Shown here in pieces: positions 42,259 to 52,500 of a stretch of 64,000 nt of DNA; the stretch's first letter is position 1; every line of letters starts with the position of its first letter. Position numbers and translations under genes: made by a program. The notes beneath the pieces are model-generated. The model searched no databases. It saw only the letters and a program-made list of their open reading frames with translations, and was not told where the DNA came from. Origin of the DNA: Prevotella sp. tc2-28 (GTDB lineage Bacteria > Bacteroidota > Bacteroidia > Bacteroidales > Bacteroidaceae); assembly GCF_900107705.1 (NCBI RefSeq), contig NZ_FNRE01000001.1, positions 310,001 through 374,000 on the forward strand, read 5' to 3'.

Positions 42259-42333
42259 GGTCGGGATTACTGGACTCGAACCAGCGACCTCGCGCCCCCC
42301 AGACGTGTGCGCTACCAACTGCGCTAAATCCCG
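42258..42333 (-). tRNA. tRNA-Pro (GGG)
   Basis: The 76-nt gene folds into a cloverleaf: acceptor CGGGATT/AATCCCG, D stem GCGC/GCGC, anticodon loop CTGGGGG with anticodon GGG, T stem GCTGG/CCAGT with loop TTCGAGT, discriminator A, and encoded CCA. The anticodon stem has one A-C mismatch. Cytosine at position 1 is usual for tRNA-Pro. The last 13 bases before the final CA are the att core of the island. Confidence 0.92.
42260..42272. repeat. attR core within tRNA-Pro
   Basis: GTCGGGATTACTG is identical to 20711-20723. It is part of the intact tRNA gene, so this is the side on which the tRNA is restored after integration. Confidence 0.85.
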
Positions 42334-42355
42334 AACGTTTGCTTGTAAGCGGGTG

Positions 42356-42387
42356 CAAAGGTAAGTAGTTTTTTTTAATCTTGCAAA
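42356..42387 (-). promoter_or_regulatory. tRNA-Pro promoter
   Basis: On the minus strand TTTG (complement of 42384-42387) and TACCTTTG (complement of 42356-42363) are 20 nt apart, a full consensus match, about 20 nt upstream of the mature 5' end. Confidence 0.75.
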
Positions 42388-42434
42388 TTTTCCAACCATT
42401 TTTTAGTAAAAACATTGATAATTATTGTTATTTC

Positions 42435-42466
42435 CTTGCAGAATAAGCAAATTATTCGTACCTTTA
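42435..42466 (+). promoter_or_regulatory. Promoter of aroA
   Basis: CTTG (42435-42438) and TACCTTTA (42459-42466) are separated by 20 nt; the -7 box has one change from consensus. The ATG follows 34 nt later. Confidence 0.55.
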
Positions 42467-42500
42467 CACTCCAAATAAACAAAATCAAGACAAAACTGAG

Positions 42501-43760
42501 ATGACACAATACGAGATAAAGGCTCCCCAGCTGCTAAACCAAACCATCAAACTACCGGCATCGAAAAGTATCTCGAACCGGGCGCTAATCATTCACGCCC
42601 TGTCAGAAGGAAGCATACTGCCTGACAACCTGTCAGACTGCGACGATACAGAAGTTATCATCGACGCACTGCACAACAAGCCTTACGAGATGAACATCAA
42701 AGCTGCAGGAACGGCGATGCGATTCATGACGTCATTCCTCTCTGTAAAAAAGGGAGAGGAACACGTGCTGACAGGCACTGAGCGCATGAAGCATCGTCCA
42801 ATCGGGGTGCTGGTGGATGCACTACGTCAACTGGGTGCTGACATCAGTTACACTGGCGAAGAGGGGTTTCCTCCACTACGCATCAAAGGACAGCAACTGA
42901 AGGGGGGGCTGCTGGAAGTGCCAGGTAATATCAGTTCACAATACATCTCAGCATTGCTGATGATCGGACCGACACTCAGTGACGGACTGACCCTGCGACT
43001 GACAGGAAAAATCATCTCACGACCATACATCGACCTGACACTATGGACAATGCGTGAGTTTGGAGCAGAAGCCGACTGGAGCAGCTACGAGACCATCACA
43101 GTACAACCCAAGCCCTATCGTGAGCGCACCTATTATATTGAGAACGACTGGAGCGCCGCCTCCTATTGGTATGAGATGGTAGCACTGTCGAAAAACCGAG
43201 ACAACGTGGTCAGACTGGAAGGTCTGATGGATGGTTCTAAACAGGGTGACTCCAGCGTGCGCTACATTTTCAGTCTGCTAGGAGTCAAGACGACCTTTGA
43301 GACCACCGAAGAAGGCGTACCTACAACGGTGACCCTGCGAAACACACTACATACAGTACCCCGATTGGAGTACGACTTTGTAAACTCACCCGATCTGGCA
43401 CAAACCTTCGTCGTGTGTTGCGCACTGATGAATGTCCCGTTCCATTTCCGGGGGCTTTCAACACTGAAAATCAAGGAAACAGACCGTATAGAAGCACTGA
43501 AATGCGAGATGCGCAAACTGGGATACGTCCTCCGCGACGTGAATGACAGCGAGTTGATATGGGACGGAGAACGCTGTGCTCCTCAGGAAGAAATCGCTAT
43601 TGACACGTATGAGGATCACCGTATGGCACTAGCCTTCGCCCCTGCAGCTTTCGTCGTCGACGGGCTACGCATCAATAATCCACAAGTCGTTTCAAAATCC
43701 TATCCACACTTTTGGGAGGACATCAAAACTGCAGGCTTTGAACTATGCAATTTCTGCTGA
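42501..43760 (+). CDS. aroA: 3-phosphoshikimate 1-carboxyvinyltransferase (EPSP synthase)
   Basis: AroA joins phosphoenolpyruvate to shikimate 3-phosphate in aromatic amino acid synthesis. The 419-residue product has the family blocks KLPASKSISNRALI, AAGTAMRFM, TGTERMKHRPI, GNISSQYISALLM, SPDLAQTFVV and KETDRIEAL. A few spots differ from textbook AroA, as usual in Bacteroidetes. Its last 16 bases overlap the next open frame. Confidence 0.94.
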   Translation: MTQYEIKAPQLLNQTIKLPASKSISNRALIIHALSEGSILPDNLSDCDDTEVIIDALHNKPYEMNIKAAGTAMRFMTSFLSVKKGEEHVLTGTERMKHRPIGVLVDALRQLGADISYTGEEGFPPLRIKGQQLKGGLLEVPGNISSQYISALLMIGPTLSDGLTLRLTGKIISRPYIDLTLWTMREFGAEADWSSYETITVQPKPYRERTYYIENDWSAASYWYEMVALSKNRDNVVRLEGLMDGSKQGDSSVRYIFSLLGVKTTFETTEEGVPTTVTLRNTLHTVPRLEYDFVNSPDLAQTFVVCCALMNVPFHFRGLSTLKIKETDRIEALKCEMRKLGYVLRDVNDSELIWDGERCAPQEEIAIDTYEDHRMALAFAPAAFVVDGLRINNPQVVSKSYPHFWEDIKTAGFELCNFC

Positions 43761-46700
43761 TTGTCATCATATCACTGGTTGCCCTGGGCATCGTTGCCGC
43801 CATCTTCTCTGCTGGCGACAAAGATGATCCTATCGTACAGAAAGAGGGTGACTGTGCATCGTGCACCAGCAGAACGGAATGTAAGTTGGCAGACTTGAAA
43901 GACGAGGTTAGGAAGAAAAAGGAAGAGAAGTGTCATGAGACCACATTGCTTCTACTGATACTTATCTCATGCACCCTATTCATCGGGTGTTCAACGAAGA
44001 AGAACACACCACAAAGTCGATTCTGGCAGTCATTCACTGCCCGATACAACACCTATTTCAATGGTTCGCAGGCTTTCATCGAAGGCAGCATAGAGAAAGA
44101 GAACGGCAATCGCGACAACTGCACAGAACTGATACCGCTCTACACGGTAAGCAACAAACAAAGCCGCTCATTGGGTAGCGGACAGTTTGACCGCGCCATT
44201 GAGAAATCACAGAAAGCCATTAAGCTACATAGCATTAAAAAACGCCCTGAATGGGATAAGGGACGACGTAAGACTGCCAAGGACATCGAGTGGCTGAGCC
44301 GTCGCGAGTACAATCCTTTCCTTTGGCGTGCCTGGCTACTGATGGGTAAGTCGCAGTTTCAGAAAGGAGAATTTGAAGAAGCTGCTGCCACCTTTGCCTA
44401 TATGGCACGCCTTTATCAGACACAGCCTGCCATATTGGGCATTGCCCGTGCCTGGCTAGCCAAAAGCTACACGGAAATGGACTGGCTCTACGAGGCTGAG
44501 GATATCATCACCAAGCAACGACGTGACTCAATGGACTATCGTGCCGTCAAAGACTGGGACTACACGATGGCAGACTACTACCTGCATAGTCAACGCTATG
44601 AAGAGGCTGCCGACTATCTGCGAAAGGTTATCAGACATGAGCGCAGACGAAAGCAGAAAGCCCGTGAGTGGTTCCTGATGGGACAACTACAGACCATCCT
44701 GGGCAACACGGAAAAGGCCTATGATGCCTATCGCCATGTGATACGACTGAATCCACCTTACGAACTAGAGTTCAATGCACGCATAGCCCAAACTGAAGTG
44801 ATGCCAGCCAGCAGTGCCAGTCAGAAAATCAAGAAACTCAAACGTATGGCAGCGTCAGACAACAATAAAGAATACTTGGATCAAGTGTACTATGCTATTG
44901 GCAACACCTATCTGGCGCAACAAGACACGCTGCAAGCCATCGAAGCTTACGAGAAAGGTTGCACGCAGTCTGTGCGAAATGGCATCGAGAAGGGCGTGCT
45001 CCTGCTGACATTAGGCAACGTATATTGGCAAAAGGAACAATTTGCCGATGCGCAACGTTGCTACGGACAGGCCATCGGCCTGTTGGACAAGGACCGTAAG
45101 GACTATGAGCAACTTTCTGAGCGCTCGAAAGTGCTCGACGAGTTGGTGCCTTTCACCTCAGCCATCGAACTACAAGACTCACTGCAACGTTTGTCGTACA
45201 TGTCCGAGGAGCAGCGCAACGCAATCATCGATCGACTGATAGCCGAACTCATCCAGAAGGAGAAGGAAGAGAAACGGGCACAAGAAGAAGCGGAAGCAGA
45301 GGATTACATACAACGAGCATCAGCGCAAGGGGGTGGAGAAATGCTCCCCCAGCCTTCCCGTCCCATCACAACAACAACGACAACCAACCAAGGTGCTTGG
45401 TATTTCTACAACCCGCAGGCCGTCAGTCAAGGTAAACAGCAGTTCCAAAGACTATGGGGTAAGCGCGACAACCAGGACAACTGGCAACGCGCCAACTTAA
45501 CAGTAGTGGCCAATCCAGAACTCTCAGAAGCCACAAAAGACCCTGAAATTCCAGAAGGTTCTGAAGCCCCAGGAGCCTCAGAGACCCCAGAAGGCTCTGG
45601 CACGCAGACTCCCATTGCCAACGACAGCACTACCAACGACCCACACCAGCGGGCACACTACTTGGCACAGATTCCTTTCACCGAAGAACAAAGGGCTGCC
45701 AGTGACGTCATCATCAAAGACGGCCTGTTGCATGCTGGCATCATTTTCAAAGACAAGTTGGACAACCTGACGCTAAGCAAGAAACACCTCTTGCGCCTTA
45801 CCACTCAATATGCTGACTACGAACACAACGACGAGGCATTATACCACCTATACTTGCTCTATTCACGACAGGGACTACATGAGGAGGCTGCCAACTGTGT
45901 GACACTGTTACAACAACAGTTCCCAGAGAGTCAATGGACAACGTTACTCTCAGACCCCCACTTCGCTGAGAACCAGCGTTTTGGTGTGCACATAGAAGAC
46001 TCGCTATACGCTGCTACATACGAGGCTTTCAAGGCTAATCGCCACGATGAGGTAAGTGCAAACACCAACCTGTCGGCGGAACGTTTCCCCTTGGGGCAAC
46101 ACCGTCCGAAGTTCCTGTTCATCGAAGGACTAAGCCAGCTTAATGAGGGCGATGCCAATAGTTGTGAGCAACATATGAAGGAGGTTGTCGAGCAATATCC
46201 GCAGAGTGAGGTCACGGAACTGGCAGGTATGATTCTACGCGGCATACAACAAGGACGCCAGTTGCACGGCGGTAAGTTCGACATAGGCGATATTTGGTCA
46301 CGACGCAGTATCGCCAAGAGTGCTGCTGACTCTGCGCACATTGACACACTGAGCATCGAGCGTGACATCAAGCATGTGTTCCTGTTGGCGTATCAACCTG
46401 ACTCCGTCAACCAGAACCAGTTGCTCTATGAGATGGCGAAGCATAACTTCTCAAACTATCTGGTACGTAACTTTGAGATTGTTACTGACCAAGATGCCAA
46501 CGGACTATGCAGGATGATTATCAGTGGATTCCTGAACTACGACGAGGCGCGCCAGTATGCGCGTCAGCTACATGCAGCAACAGGACCGCTGGCAGAACTG
46601 ATGAGTCACTGCCGGAGCCTCATTGTGAGCGAACAAAACCTTCCGTTATTGGGCACATCGTTCAGCTATGCAGACTATGAATTGTTCTACGAAAAACGAC

Positions 46701-46867
46701 TGGCTCCCATCAAGATTTCCAAACAGCCGTTGCTGGAAGAGCCGGAAACCATCATCCAAGAACAGGAAACCGATGAGGAAGAACAACAGAACGATGACCC
46801 GCTGTTCAACGAGACACAGCAGCAGAATAGTGGTTATATAGAATTCGATGATGATTTTTGGAGATAA
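43745..46867 (+). CDS. porW: PorW/SprE-like TPR lipoprotein joined in frame to a small Cys-containing membrane protein
   Basis: One frame of 1040 codons. Residues 1-65 look like a separate small protein (membrane helix 2-21, then CASCTSRTEC and a charged tail) of the kind usually encoded between aroA and this gene. From about residue 68 a lipoprotein signal follows (LLLLILISCTLFIGC, cysteine 83), then a long TPR region with FWQSFTARYNTYFNGSQAF, which marks the PorW/SprE type IX secretion lipoproteins. A Pro/Glu/Ser-rich low-complexity stretch lies near 590-630. The normal start of PorW here may be TTG at 43946, or a base may be missing. porX follows directly, which supports the call. Confidence 0.78.
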   Translation: MQFLLIVIISLVALGIVAAIFSAGDKDDPIVQKEGDCASCTSRTECKLADLKDEVRKKKEEKCHETTLLLLILISCTLFIGCSTKKNTPQSRFWQSFTARYNTYFNGSQAFIEGSIEKENGNRDNCTELIPLYTVSNKQSRSLGSGQFDRAIEKSQKAIKLHSIKKRPEWDKGRRKTAKDIEWLSRREYNPFLWRAWLLMGKSQFQKGEFEEAAATFAYMARLYQTQPAILGIARAWLAKSYTEMDWLYEAEDIITKQRRDSMDYRAVKDWDYTMADYYLHSQRYEEAADYLRKVIRHERRRKQKAREWFLMGQLQTILGNTEKAYDAYRHVIRLNPPYELEFNARIAQTEVMPASSASQKIKKLKRMAASDNNKEYLDQVYYAIGNTYLAQQDTLQAIEAYEKGCTQSVRNGIEKGVLLLTLGNVYWQKEQFADAQRCYGQAIGLLDKDRKDYEQLSERSKVLDELVPFTSAIELQDSLQRLSYMSEEQRNAIIDRLIAELIQKEKEEKRAQEEAEAEDYIQRASAQGGGEMLPQPSRPITTTTTTNQGAWYFYNPQAVSQGKQQFQRLWGKRDNQDNWQRANLTVVANPELSEATKDPEIPEGSEAPGASETPEGSGTQTPIANDSTTNDPHQRAHYLAQIPFTEEQRAASDVIIKDGLLHAGIIFKDKLDNLTLSKKHLLRLTTQYADYEHNDEALYHLYLLYSRQGLHEEAANCVTLLQQQFPESQWTTLLSDPHFAENQRFGVHIEDSLYAATYEAFKANRHDEVSANTNLSAERFPLGQHRPKFLFIEGLSQLNEGDANSCEQHMKEVVEQYPQSEVTELAGMILRGIQQGRQLHGGKFDIGDIWSRRSIAKSAADSAHIDTLSIERDIKHVFLLAYQPDSVNQNQLLYEMAKHNFSNYLVRNFEIVTDQDANGLCRMIISGFLNYDEARQYARQLHAATGPLAELMSHCRSLIVSEQNLPLLGTSFSYADYELFYEKRLAPIKISKQPLLEEPETIIQEQETDEEEQQNDDPLFNETQQQNSGYIEFDDDFWR

Positions 46868-46872
46868 GAAAT

Positions 46873-48423
46873 ATGACAAACGGACTATTACTTTGGGCTG
46901 ACGACGAGATTGAGCTGCTAAGAGCTCATCTGATCTTTCTGGAAAAGAAAGGCTATGAGGTGGTAACTGTCACCAATGGCACAGATGCCATCGAAGAATG
47001 CAAGAAACGTACATTCGACCTAGTTCTGCTTGACGAGATGATGCCTGGACTGTCTGGCCTTGAAACCTTGCAGCGCATCAAGGAGTTTGCTCCGCAACTG
47101 CCCGTCGTAATGGTGACCAAGAGCGAGGAGGAAGACATCATGAACCAAGCCATTGGCCGACAGATTGCCGACTACCTCATCAAACCTGTCAACCCCAACC
47201 AAATACTGCTGTCACTGAAAAAGAACATCCACCGCAAAGAGATTGTGACAGAGGCCGTACAAACAGGCTATCAACAACAATTCCAGCAATTGTCCATGCA
47301 GATTATGGACTGTCAGACGTGGCAAGACTGGACTGACATCTACAAACGACTGGTACACTGGGAACTGGAACTCAGTGCTACTGACTCGCAGATGACGGAA
47401 ATGCTTAATATGCAGAAAGGAGAAGCCAACAGAGGATTCGCCAAATACATCAAGAAGCACTACATGGATTGGATGACGACCGACGACCATCCCATGCTGT
47501 CGCCTGAGCTCTTCAAAACCAAGGTATTCCCACTGCTAAACGAAGGACAGAAGGTATTCCTTGTCGTTCTTGACAATTTCCGTTACGACCAGTGGAAGAT
47601 GCTGGAACGGGAGATTAGTGACATTTTCGAGATTGACGAGGATGTTTATTGCAGCATCCTGCCTACTGCCACACAGTATGCGCGCAACGCCATCTTCTCA
47701 GGATTGATGCCCGAACAAATCCACAAGATGTTCCCCGAGTTGTGGGTAGACGAAGACGAGGATGAGGGCAAGAACCTGAATGAAGAGCCGCTAATTCGCA
47801 CACAACTCGAGCGATATCGCAGAAAGAATACGTTCTCATACCATAAGATTAACACATCGGCAGAGGCCGACAAATTACTGGCCCAGTTAAACGACTTGCA
47901 GAAAAACGATTTGAACGTGGCGGTGTTCAACTTCATTGACATGCTGTCACATGCACGTACAGAGTCAAAGATGGTACGTGAACTGGCCAACAACGAGTCT
48001 GCATACCGTAGCATTACGCTGTCGTGGTTCCGCCACTCCACCATTTCCGATATCTTCCGCCAACTGGCACAGAGCGACTACCGCGTCATTATCACGACAG
48101 ACCATGGTTCCATACGCGCAACAAATCCTGTCAAGATTATCGGTGACCGCAACACAAACACCAACTTGCGCTATAAGTTGGGCAAGAACCTGGCATATGA
48201 GTCGAAGGATCTCTTCACCATCAAAGAACCGCACAAGGCACAATTGCCAACCCCTAACTTGTCGACCAGTTACGTGTTTGCTACCGGAGACGACTTCCTA
48301 GCCTATCCCAACAACTACAACTACTATGTCTCCTACTATCGCAACACGTTCCAGCACGGAGGCATATCCATGGAGGAAATGATTATCCCCATTATCACGA
48401 TGAGAAGTAAAAAAACAAGATAA
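46873..48423 (+). CDS. porX: PorX: response regulator with PglZ phosphatase-like domain
   Basis: The 516-residue protein has an N-terminal receiver (acidic pair Asp10-Asp11, phospho-acceptor Asp54 in LLDEMMPG, Lys near 106) and a C-terminal PglZ/alkaline-phosphatase-like domain with metal-site motifs [24 protein letters not shown] and TDHGSI. This is the build of PorX, which with sensor PorY controls type IX secretion genes in Porphyromonas gingivalis. The start at 46873 is better than the in-frame codon 15 bases before. It overlaps nothing but begins 5 bp after the PorW stop, so they are one unit; porY is not in the window. Confidence 0.92.
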   Translation: MTNGLLLWADDEIELLRAHLIFLEKKGYEVVTVTNGTDAIEECKKRTFDLVLLDEMMPGLSGLETLQRIKEFAPQLPVVMVTKSEEEDIMNQAIGRQIADYLIKPVNPNQILLSLKKNIHRKEIVTEAVQTGYQQQFQQLSMQIMDCQTWQDWTDIYKRLVHWELELSATDSQMTEMLNMQKGEANRGFAKYIKKHYMDWMTTDDHPMLSPELFKTKVFPLLNEGQKVFLVVLDNFRYDQWKMLEREISDIFEIDEDVYCSILPTATQYARNAIFSGLMPEQIHKMFPELWVDEDEDEGKNLNEEPLIRTQLERYRRKNTFSYHKINTSAEADKLLAQLNDLQKNDLNVAVFNFIDMLSHARTESKMVRELANNESAYRSITLSWFRHSTISDIFRQLAQSDYRVIITTDHGSIRATNPVKIIGDRNTNTNLRYKLGKNLAYESKDLFTIKEPHKAQLPTPNLSTSYVFATGDDFLAYPNNYNYYVSYYRNTFQHGGISMEEMIIPIITMRSKKTR

Positions 48424-48425
48424 CA

Positions 48426-48839
48426 ATGGAAATAAGAATAGACCATTTAGACAACATCCGTGTTGCCGCACAGGAATTCATCGCACATATCGGCGATTCA
48501 AAGGTCTTTGCCTTCTACGGTAAGATGGGGGCAGGAAAGACCACCTTTGTCAAGGCCATCTGCGAGGAGCTGGGCGTAGAGGACGTCATTACCAGCCCTA
48601 CCTTCGCTATTATCAATGAGTATACCACCGGCCAAGAGCAAACAGCCATCTACCATTTCGATTTCTACCGCATCAAGAAGTTAGAGGAGGTTTATGACAT
48701 GGGCTATGAAGATTATTTCTATAGCGGTGCCCTCTGTTTTATCGAATGGCCCGAGCTGATAGAAGAAATATTGCCCGATGATGCTGTTCGCGTCAACATC
48801 ACCGAGCAACCAGACGGTAGCAGGCTCGTCACCTTTTAG
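48426..48839 (+). CDS. tsaE: tRNA threonylcarbamoyladenosine biosynthesis ATPase TsaE
   Basis: TsaE is the ATPase of the complex that makes the t6A modification in tRNAs reading ANN codons. The 137-residue product has the Walker [10 protein letters not shown] (residues 32-40), the TSPTF segment and the FDFYR block ([12 protein letters not shown]). It starts 2 bp after the porX stop. Its last 4 bases overlap the end of the next gene on the other strand. Confidence 0.94.
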   Translation: MEIRIDHLDNIRVAAQEFIAHIGDSKVFAFYGKMGAGKTTFVKAICEELGVEDVITSPTFAIINEYTTGQEQTAIYHFDFYRIKKLEEVYDMGYEDYFYSGALCFIEWPELIEEILPDDAVRVNITEQPDGSRLVTF

Positions 48840-49156
48840 AGGGTCTGCTCCTGATAGTCCAAATCAGCCTGGACAACGAAGAATACCTCGTCGGCTTGAT
48901 AGTCGCCCAGCCCTTCTTTTTTGGCTTTCTTGCAAATGGCATCAGCCACTTGCTCCAAGTCGATTTCTATCTCATCGTCATCCAAATCAAGCACTCCGCT
49001 CTCATAGTAATATTCGACGATAAGATCCATCAGACGAAGGATCTCTTCTTTTGTAAAGCGCTCCTTCAAGTCTGAAGGCAATTGGCTTAGGATGAAATCC
49101 GCCTCGCGGGCATCTTCCTCAGCATCCATTCGCAATTCTTCGTCAAGAGTAGCCAT
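48836..49156 (-). CDS. Small acidic conserved protein, unknown
   Basis: A 106-residue cytosolic protein with high Asp/Glu content and mainly helical pattern ([21 protein letters not shown], about residues 34-54; then [18 protein letters not shown]). I recognise it only as a protein commonly found next to trxA in Bacteroidetes; no function is known. It follows trxA by 3 bp on the minus strand and meets tsaE tail to tail. Confidence 0.75.
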   Translation of the reverse strand: MATLDEELRMDAEEDAREADFILSQLPSDLKERFTKEEILRLMDLIVEYYYESGVLDLDDDEIEIDLEQVADAICKKAKKEGLGDYQADEVFFVVQADLDYQEQTL

Positions 49157-49159
49157 AGC

Positions 49160-49474
49160 TTAGAGTAATGACTGAAACTTCTCTTCTATCTTAGCCTTGG
49201 GCTGAGCACCTACCAGTTTGTCAACCACCTGGCCGTTCTTGAAGAAAAGGATGGTGGGAATGTTACGAATACCAAACTCTACAGCCAGGTCTTCGTTCTC
49301 CTCAACGTCACACTTACCTACGGCTATCTTACCGTCGTATTGCTCTGCCAACTCTGCAATAACAGGGCCTACCATACGGCAAGGGCCACACCAAGTTGCC
49401 CAGAAATCAACTACTAATGGCTGACTGCCATTCTTCAGGCTCTCAAAATTCTCGTTTGTGATTGTTACTTCCAT
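49160..49474 (-). CDS. trxA: Thioredoxin
   Basis: A 104-residue thioredoxin with the redox motif WCGPC (Cys29 and Cys32), preceded by VVDFWATW, and cis-Pro in NIPTILFF. It reduces cytosolic disulfides. The frame extends 8 codons further up, but Met at 49474 gives the normal family length. The upstream gap (49475-49560) holds four GTAAAT words on the gene strand. It lies downstream of dnaE on the same strand. Confidence 0.94.
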   Translation of the reverse strand: MEVTITNENFESLKNGSQPLVVDFWATWCGPCRMVGPVIAELAEQYDGKIAVGKCDVEENEDLAVEFGIRNIPTILFFKNGQVVDKLVGAQPKAKIEEKFQSLL

Positions 49475-49482
49475 AATTCTTA

Positions 49483-49536
49483 ATTTACAATTATACAATT
49501 TACGATTTACAACTTATTGTCTATTTAGCTATTTAC
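49483..49536 (-). repeat. GTAAAT short repeats in the trxA leader
   Basis: The complement ATTTAC occurs at 49483, 49498, 49505 and 49531. The same word precedes lpxA (6403, 6418), the RND pump (11092, 11099), queA (1997) and the RND adaptor (12281). Confidence 0.5.
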
Positions 49537-49560
49537 AAATTCCGTGCCAACTCCCTGCTG

Positions 49561-52500
49561 CTAATTAATCTTATAGTCCAATGCTTCGGTCTGTTCGATA
49601 TACTGAATGAGCGAGCTCTTCACGTCGACAGACTTTGAGGCACTGCGAAGCAAGACGTGATTCTTGCCTGTTGAGTCATGCAACTGGAAGAAGAGTTTGG
49701 TAGTACCTGGACTCTCGTTTATCAACTCACCCAGCTCCATTACCACAGCATCGTTCAGCAGGTCGGTGGTCAGCGAGATGGTGATACGGTCGATAGCCTT
49801 GTCTTTGACCGTCTGCAGATACTCAATATTCTGTACCTTCAGACTCATGATATCACTATATTGGAAGCGCGGCTGTACCTTGGCAGTAATATAGACTGAC
49901 GCCCCTTCGGTGAACATACCACTCCAGCGTCCCCAGTCTTCACCAAACAGCGCCAGTTCACCACTTCCCTTGAAGTCTTCCAAAGTGACAAAGCCACAAG
50001 GATTGCCACGTTTATCAAAGCGGGTACGGACAGCCGTAACGATACCCCCGATAATCACATCCTCACGGTCCTTCAAACTGTCGACATCTGCCAATTCCTC
50101 ACATCGGGTATTACACAAGTTGTCAAGAACGATTTTAAACTCATCCAACGGGTGAGCCGACAGGTAGATTCCTACCAGTTCACGCTCTTTGTTCAGTCGT
50201 TCTATATCGCTCCATCTCACCTCCGACTTCAGCAAAGGAGGTGTCTGTATCTCCAGATCATCAAAGCCACCAAAGAGAGAGGTTTGTGCCTGTTGCTTCT
50301 CCGTCTGATAAGTCTGTCCGTAACGCATAATAGTGTCTATGAAGGTCTCTCCCTTGGTATTTTGCGCAAAGAAGTCCTCACGACGGATGCCGAAACTGTC
50401 GAAGCCACCACTCAGTGCCAGCGACTCGAAAGCCTTGCGGTTGATGGAACTGAAATTGATGCGCTGTACAAAATCAAAGATGTCCTTGTATGGTCCATTG
50501 GCCTCACGCTCGTCGATGATAGCCTGCGCCACACCGTCACCCATGCCCTTGATAGCAGCCAGTCCGAAGCGTATCTCACCTTTTTTATTAACACCAAACT
50601 TCTGGTACGATTCATTGACATCAGGACCCAACGTAGCAATACCCATGGCCTTGCACTCGTCCATCAATTTGGTGATTTCCGTAATCTGGTCACGACGTCG
50701 CGACATAATGGCAGCCATGAACTCTGCAGGATAGTTGGCCTTGAGGTAAGCAGTCTGGAAAGCTACCCACGAGTAGCAGGCGGCATGTGACTTGTTGAAA
50801 GCGTAGGAAGCGAAAGCCTCCCAGTCACTCCATATCTTCTCCAGCACCTTGGGATCATGACCGTTCTTCTTGCCACCCTCAATGAACTTAGGCTTCATGG
50901 CGTCGACGATATCCTTTTTCTTCTTACCCATCGCCTTACGCAGGGCGTCACTCTCACCACGGGTGAAATCAGCCAGCAGACGACTGAGCAACATCACTTG
51001 CTCCTGATAGACGGTGATACCATAGGTATCCTTCAGATACTTCTCCATAACAGGGATATCGTAGGTAATAGGCTCTTCACCATGCTTACGACGAATGAAC
51101 TGCGGGATATAACCCATAGGGCCCGGACGGTATAGGGCGTTCATGGCGATGAGGTCCTCAAAAACAGTGGGCTGCAGCTCACGCAGGTATTTCTGCATAC
51201 CTGCAGATTCAAACTGGAATGTACCAATGGTGCGTCCTTGCTGATAGAGTTCATAGGTCTTAGGGTCGTCGATGGGAATGTTGTCAAGGTCGACATCAAT
51301 GCCACGCGTCTGTTTGATGACGGCACAGCACTCCTTCATCTCCGACAACGTCTTCAGTCCCAAGAAGTCCATCTTGATAAGACCTGTCGACTCAATGACG
51401 TGACCATCATACTGTGTACAGTTGGTTTTTACATCCTTGAAGTCGGGGTCATCAGCAGTAGAGACAGGCACCCAGTCAGAAATCGGGTCACGGCAGATGA
51501 TAAAGCCACAGGCATGGATACCAGTACCACGTACCGTACCCTCCAGCATCTTGGCATACTTGATGGTGTTGCGCAATGCCTGATCGGTAGAAGCCTCAGC
51601 CTCCTGCAACTCCTTTACAGCCTTGATGGCATTAGGCAGATTCATCTTCGGTGTCTTGCCATCAACATCAGGCAAGCGATCGGGAATAGCCTTACAGAGG
51701 GCATTGGTAACATTCAATGGTACCTTTTCCACACGGGCCACATCCTTAATGGAGTTCTTTGTGGCCATCGTGGCATAGGTAATGATATGTGCACAGTTCT
51801 CATGTCCGTACTTGTCCTCTACCCATTTCAACACGCGTCCACGTCCGTCGTCGTCGAAGTCGGTGTCGATATCAGGCAATGAAATACGGTCTGGATTCAG
51901 GAAACGCTCAAACAGCAAGTCGTATTTCAACGGGTCTATCTTCGTAATACCCAGGCAATAGGCCACTACGGAGCCTGCGGCAGATCCACGACCAGGACCC
52001 ACCATCACACCTAACTCGTCGCGGGCAGAGTTGATGAAGTCCTGCACGATGAGGAAGTAACCCGGAAAACCCATCGTCTTCATGATATGCAGTTCGAAAC
52101 GTACTCGGTCGTCGACCTCCTTAGGCAGAGGACTCCCATAACGACGGACAGCTCCCTCGTAGGCGAGCTTAGCCAGATAGTCGGCCTCAAACTTGATACG
52201 ATACAGTTTGTCGTAACCTCCTAGTTTTTTGATTTTCTTCTCGCCTTCCTCCTGTGGCAACTGGTTCTCGCCATTCTCGTCAGAGGTAAACTCCTTGAAC
52301 AAGTCTTCCTCCGTGAACTTCTCGCGCCACTTTTCCTCAGTACCGAAATCCTCAGGAATCGGGAAGAAGGGCATGATCGGGTCATGGTCGATGCTGTATA
52401 TCTCTATCTTGTCAAGTATCTCCAACGTGTTCGACAGTGCCTCTGGCACATCACCGAACACCTCGTTCATCTCCTCACGCGTCTTGAACCATTCCTGTTT

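Larger units (their letters stand above)
20711..42272. mobile_element. Integrative mobilisable element in tRNA-Pro(GGG)
   Basis: About 21.5 kb lies between two 13-bp copies of the tRNA-Pro 3' end. Next to the left end is a tyrosine integrase reading inward; at the right end are MobC, relaxase and a membrane accessory protein. The order integrase, HTH protein, ParA, primase, mobilisation genes is that of NBU-like Bacteroides mobilisable units. No tra genes, coupling protein or phage structural genes are visible, so transfer would depend on a helper. Cargo lies in two places: 22.5-25.1 kb and 30.3-39.1 kb. Confidence 0.88.

Noticed and set aside
20711..42272. Island as a prophage or full conjugative transposon
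   Set aside because: No capsid, tail, terminase, lysis or Tra/coupling-protein genes are seen; relaxase and MobC indicate a mobilisable element.
42151..42415. Two short minus-strand open frames across tRNA-Pro
   Set aside because: They are chance frames through a tRNA gene, its promoter and terminator.
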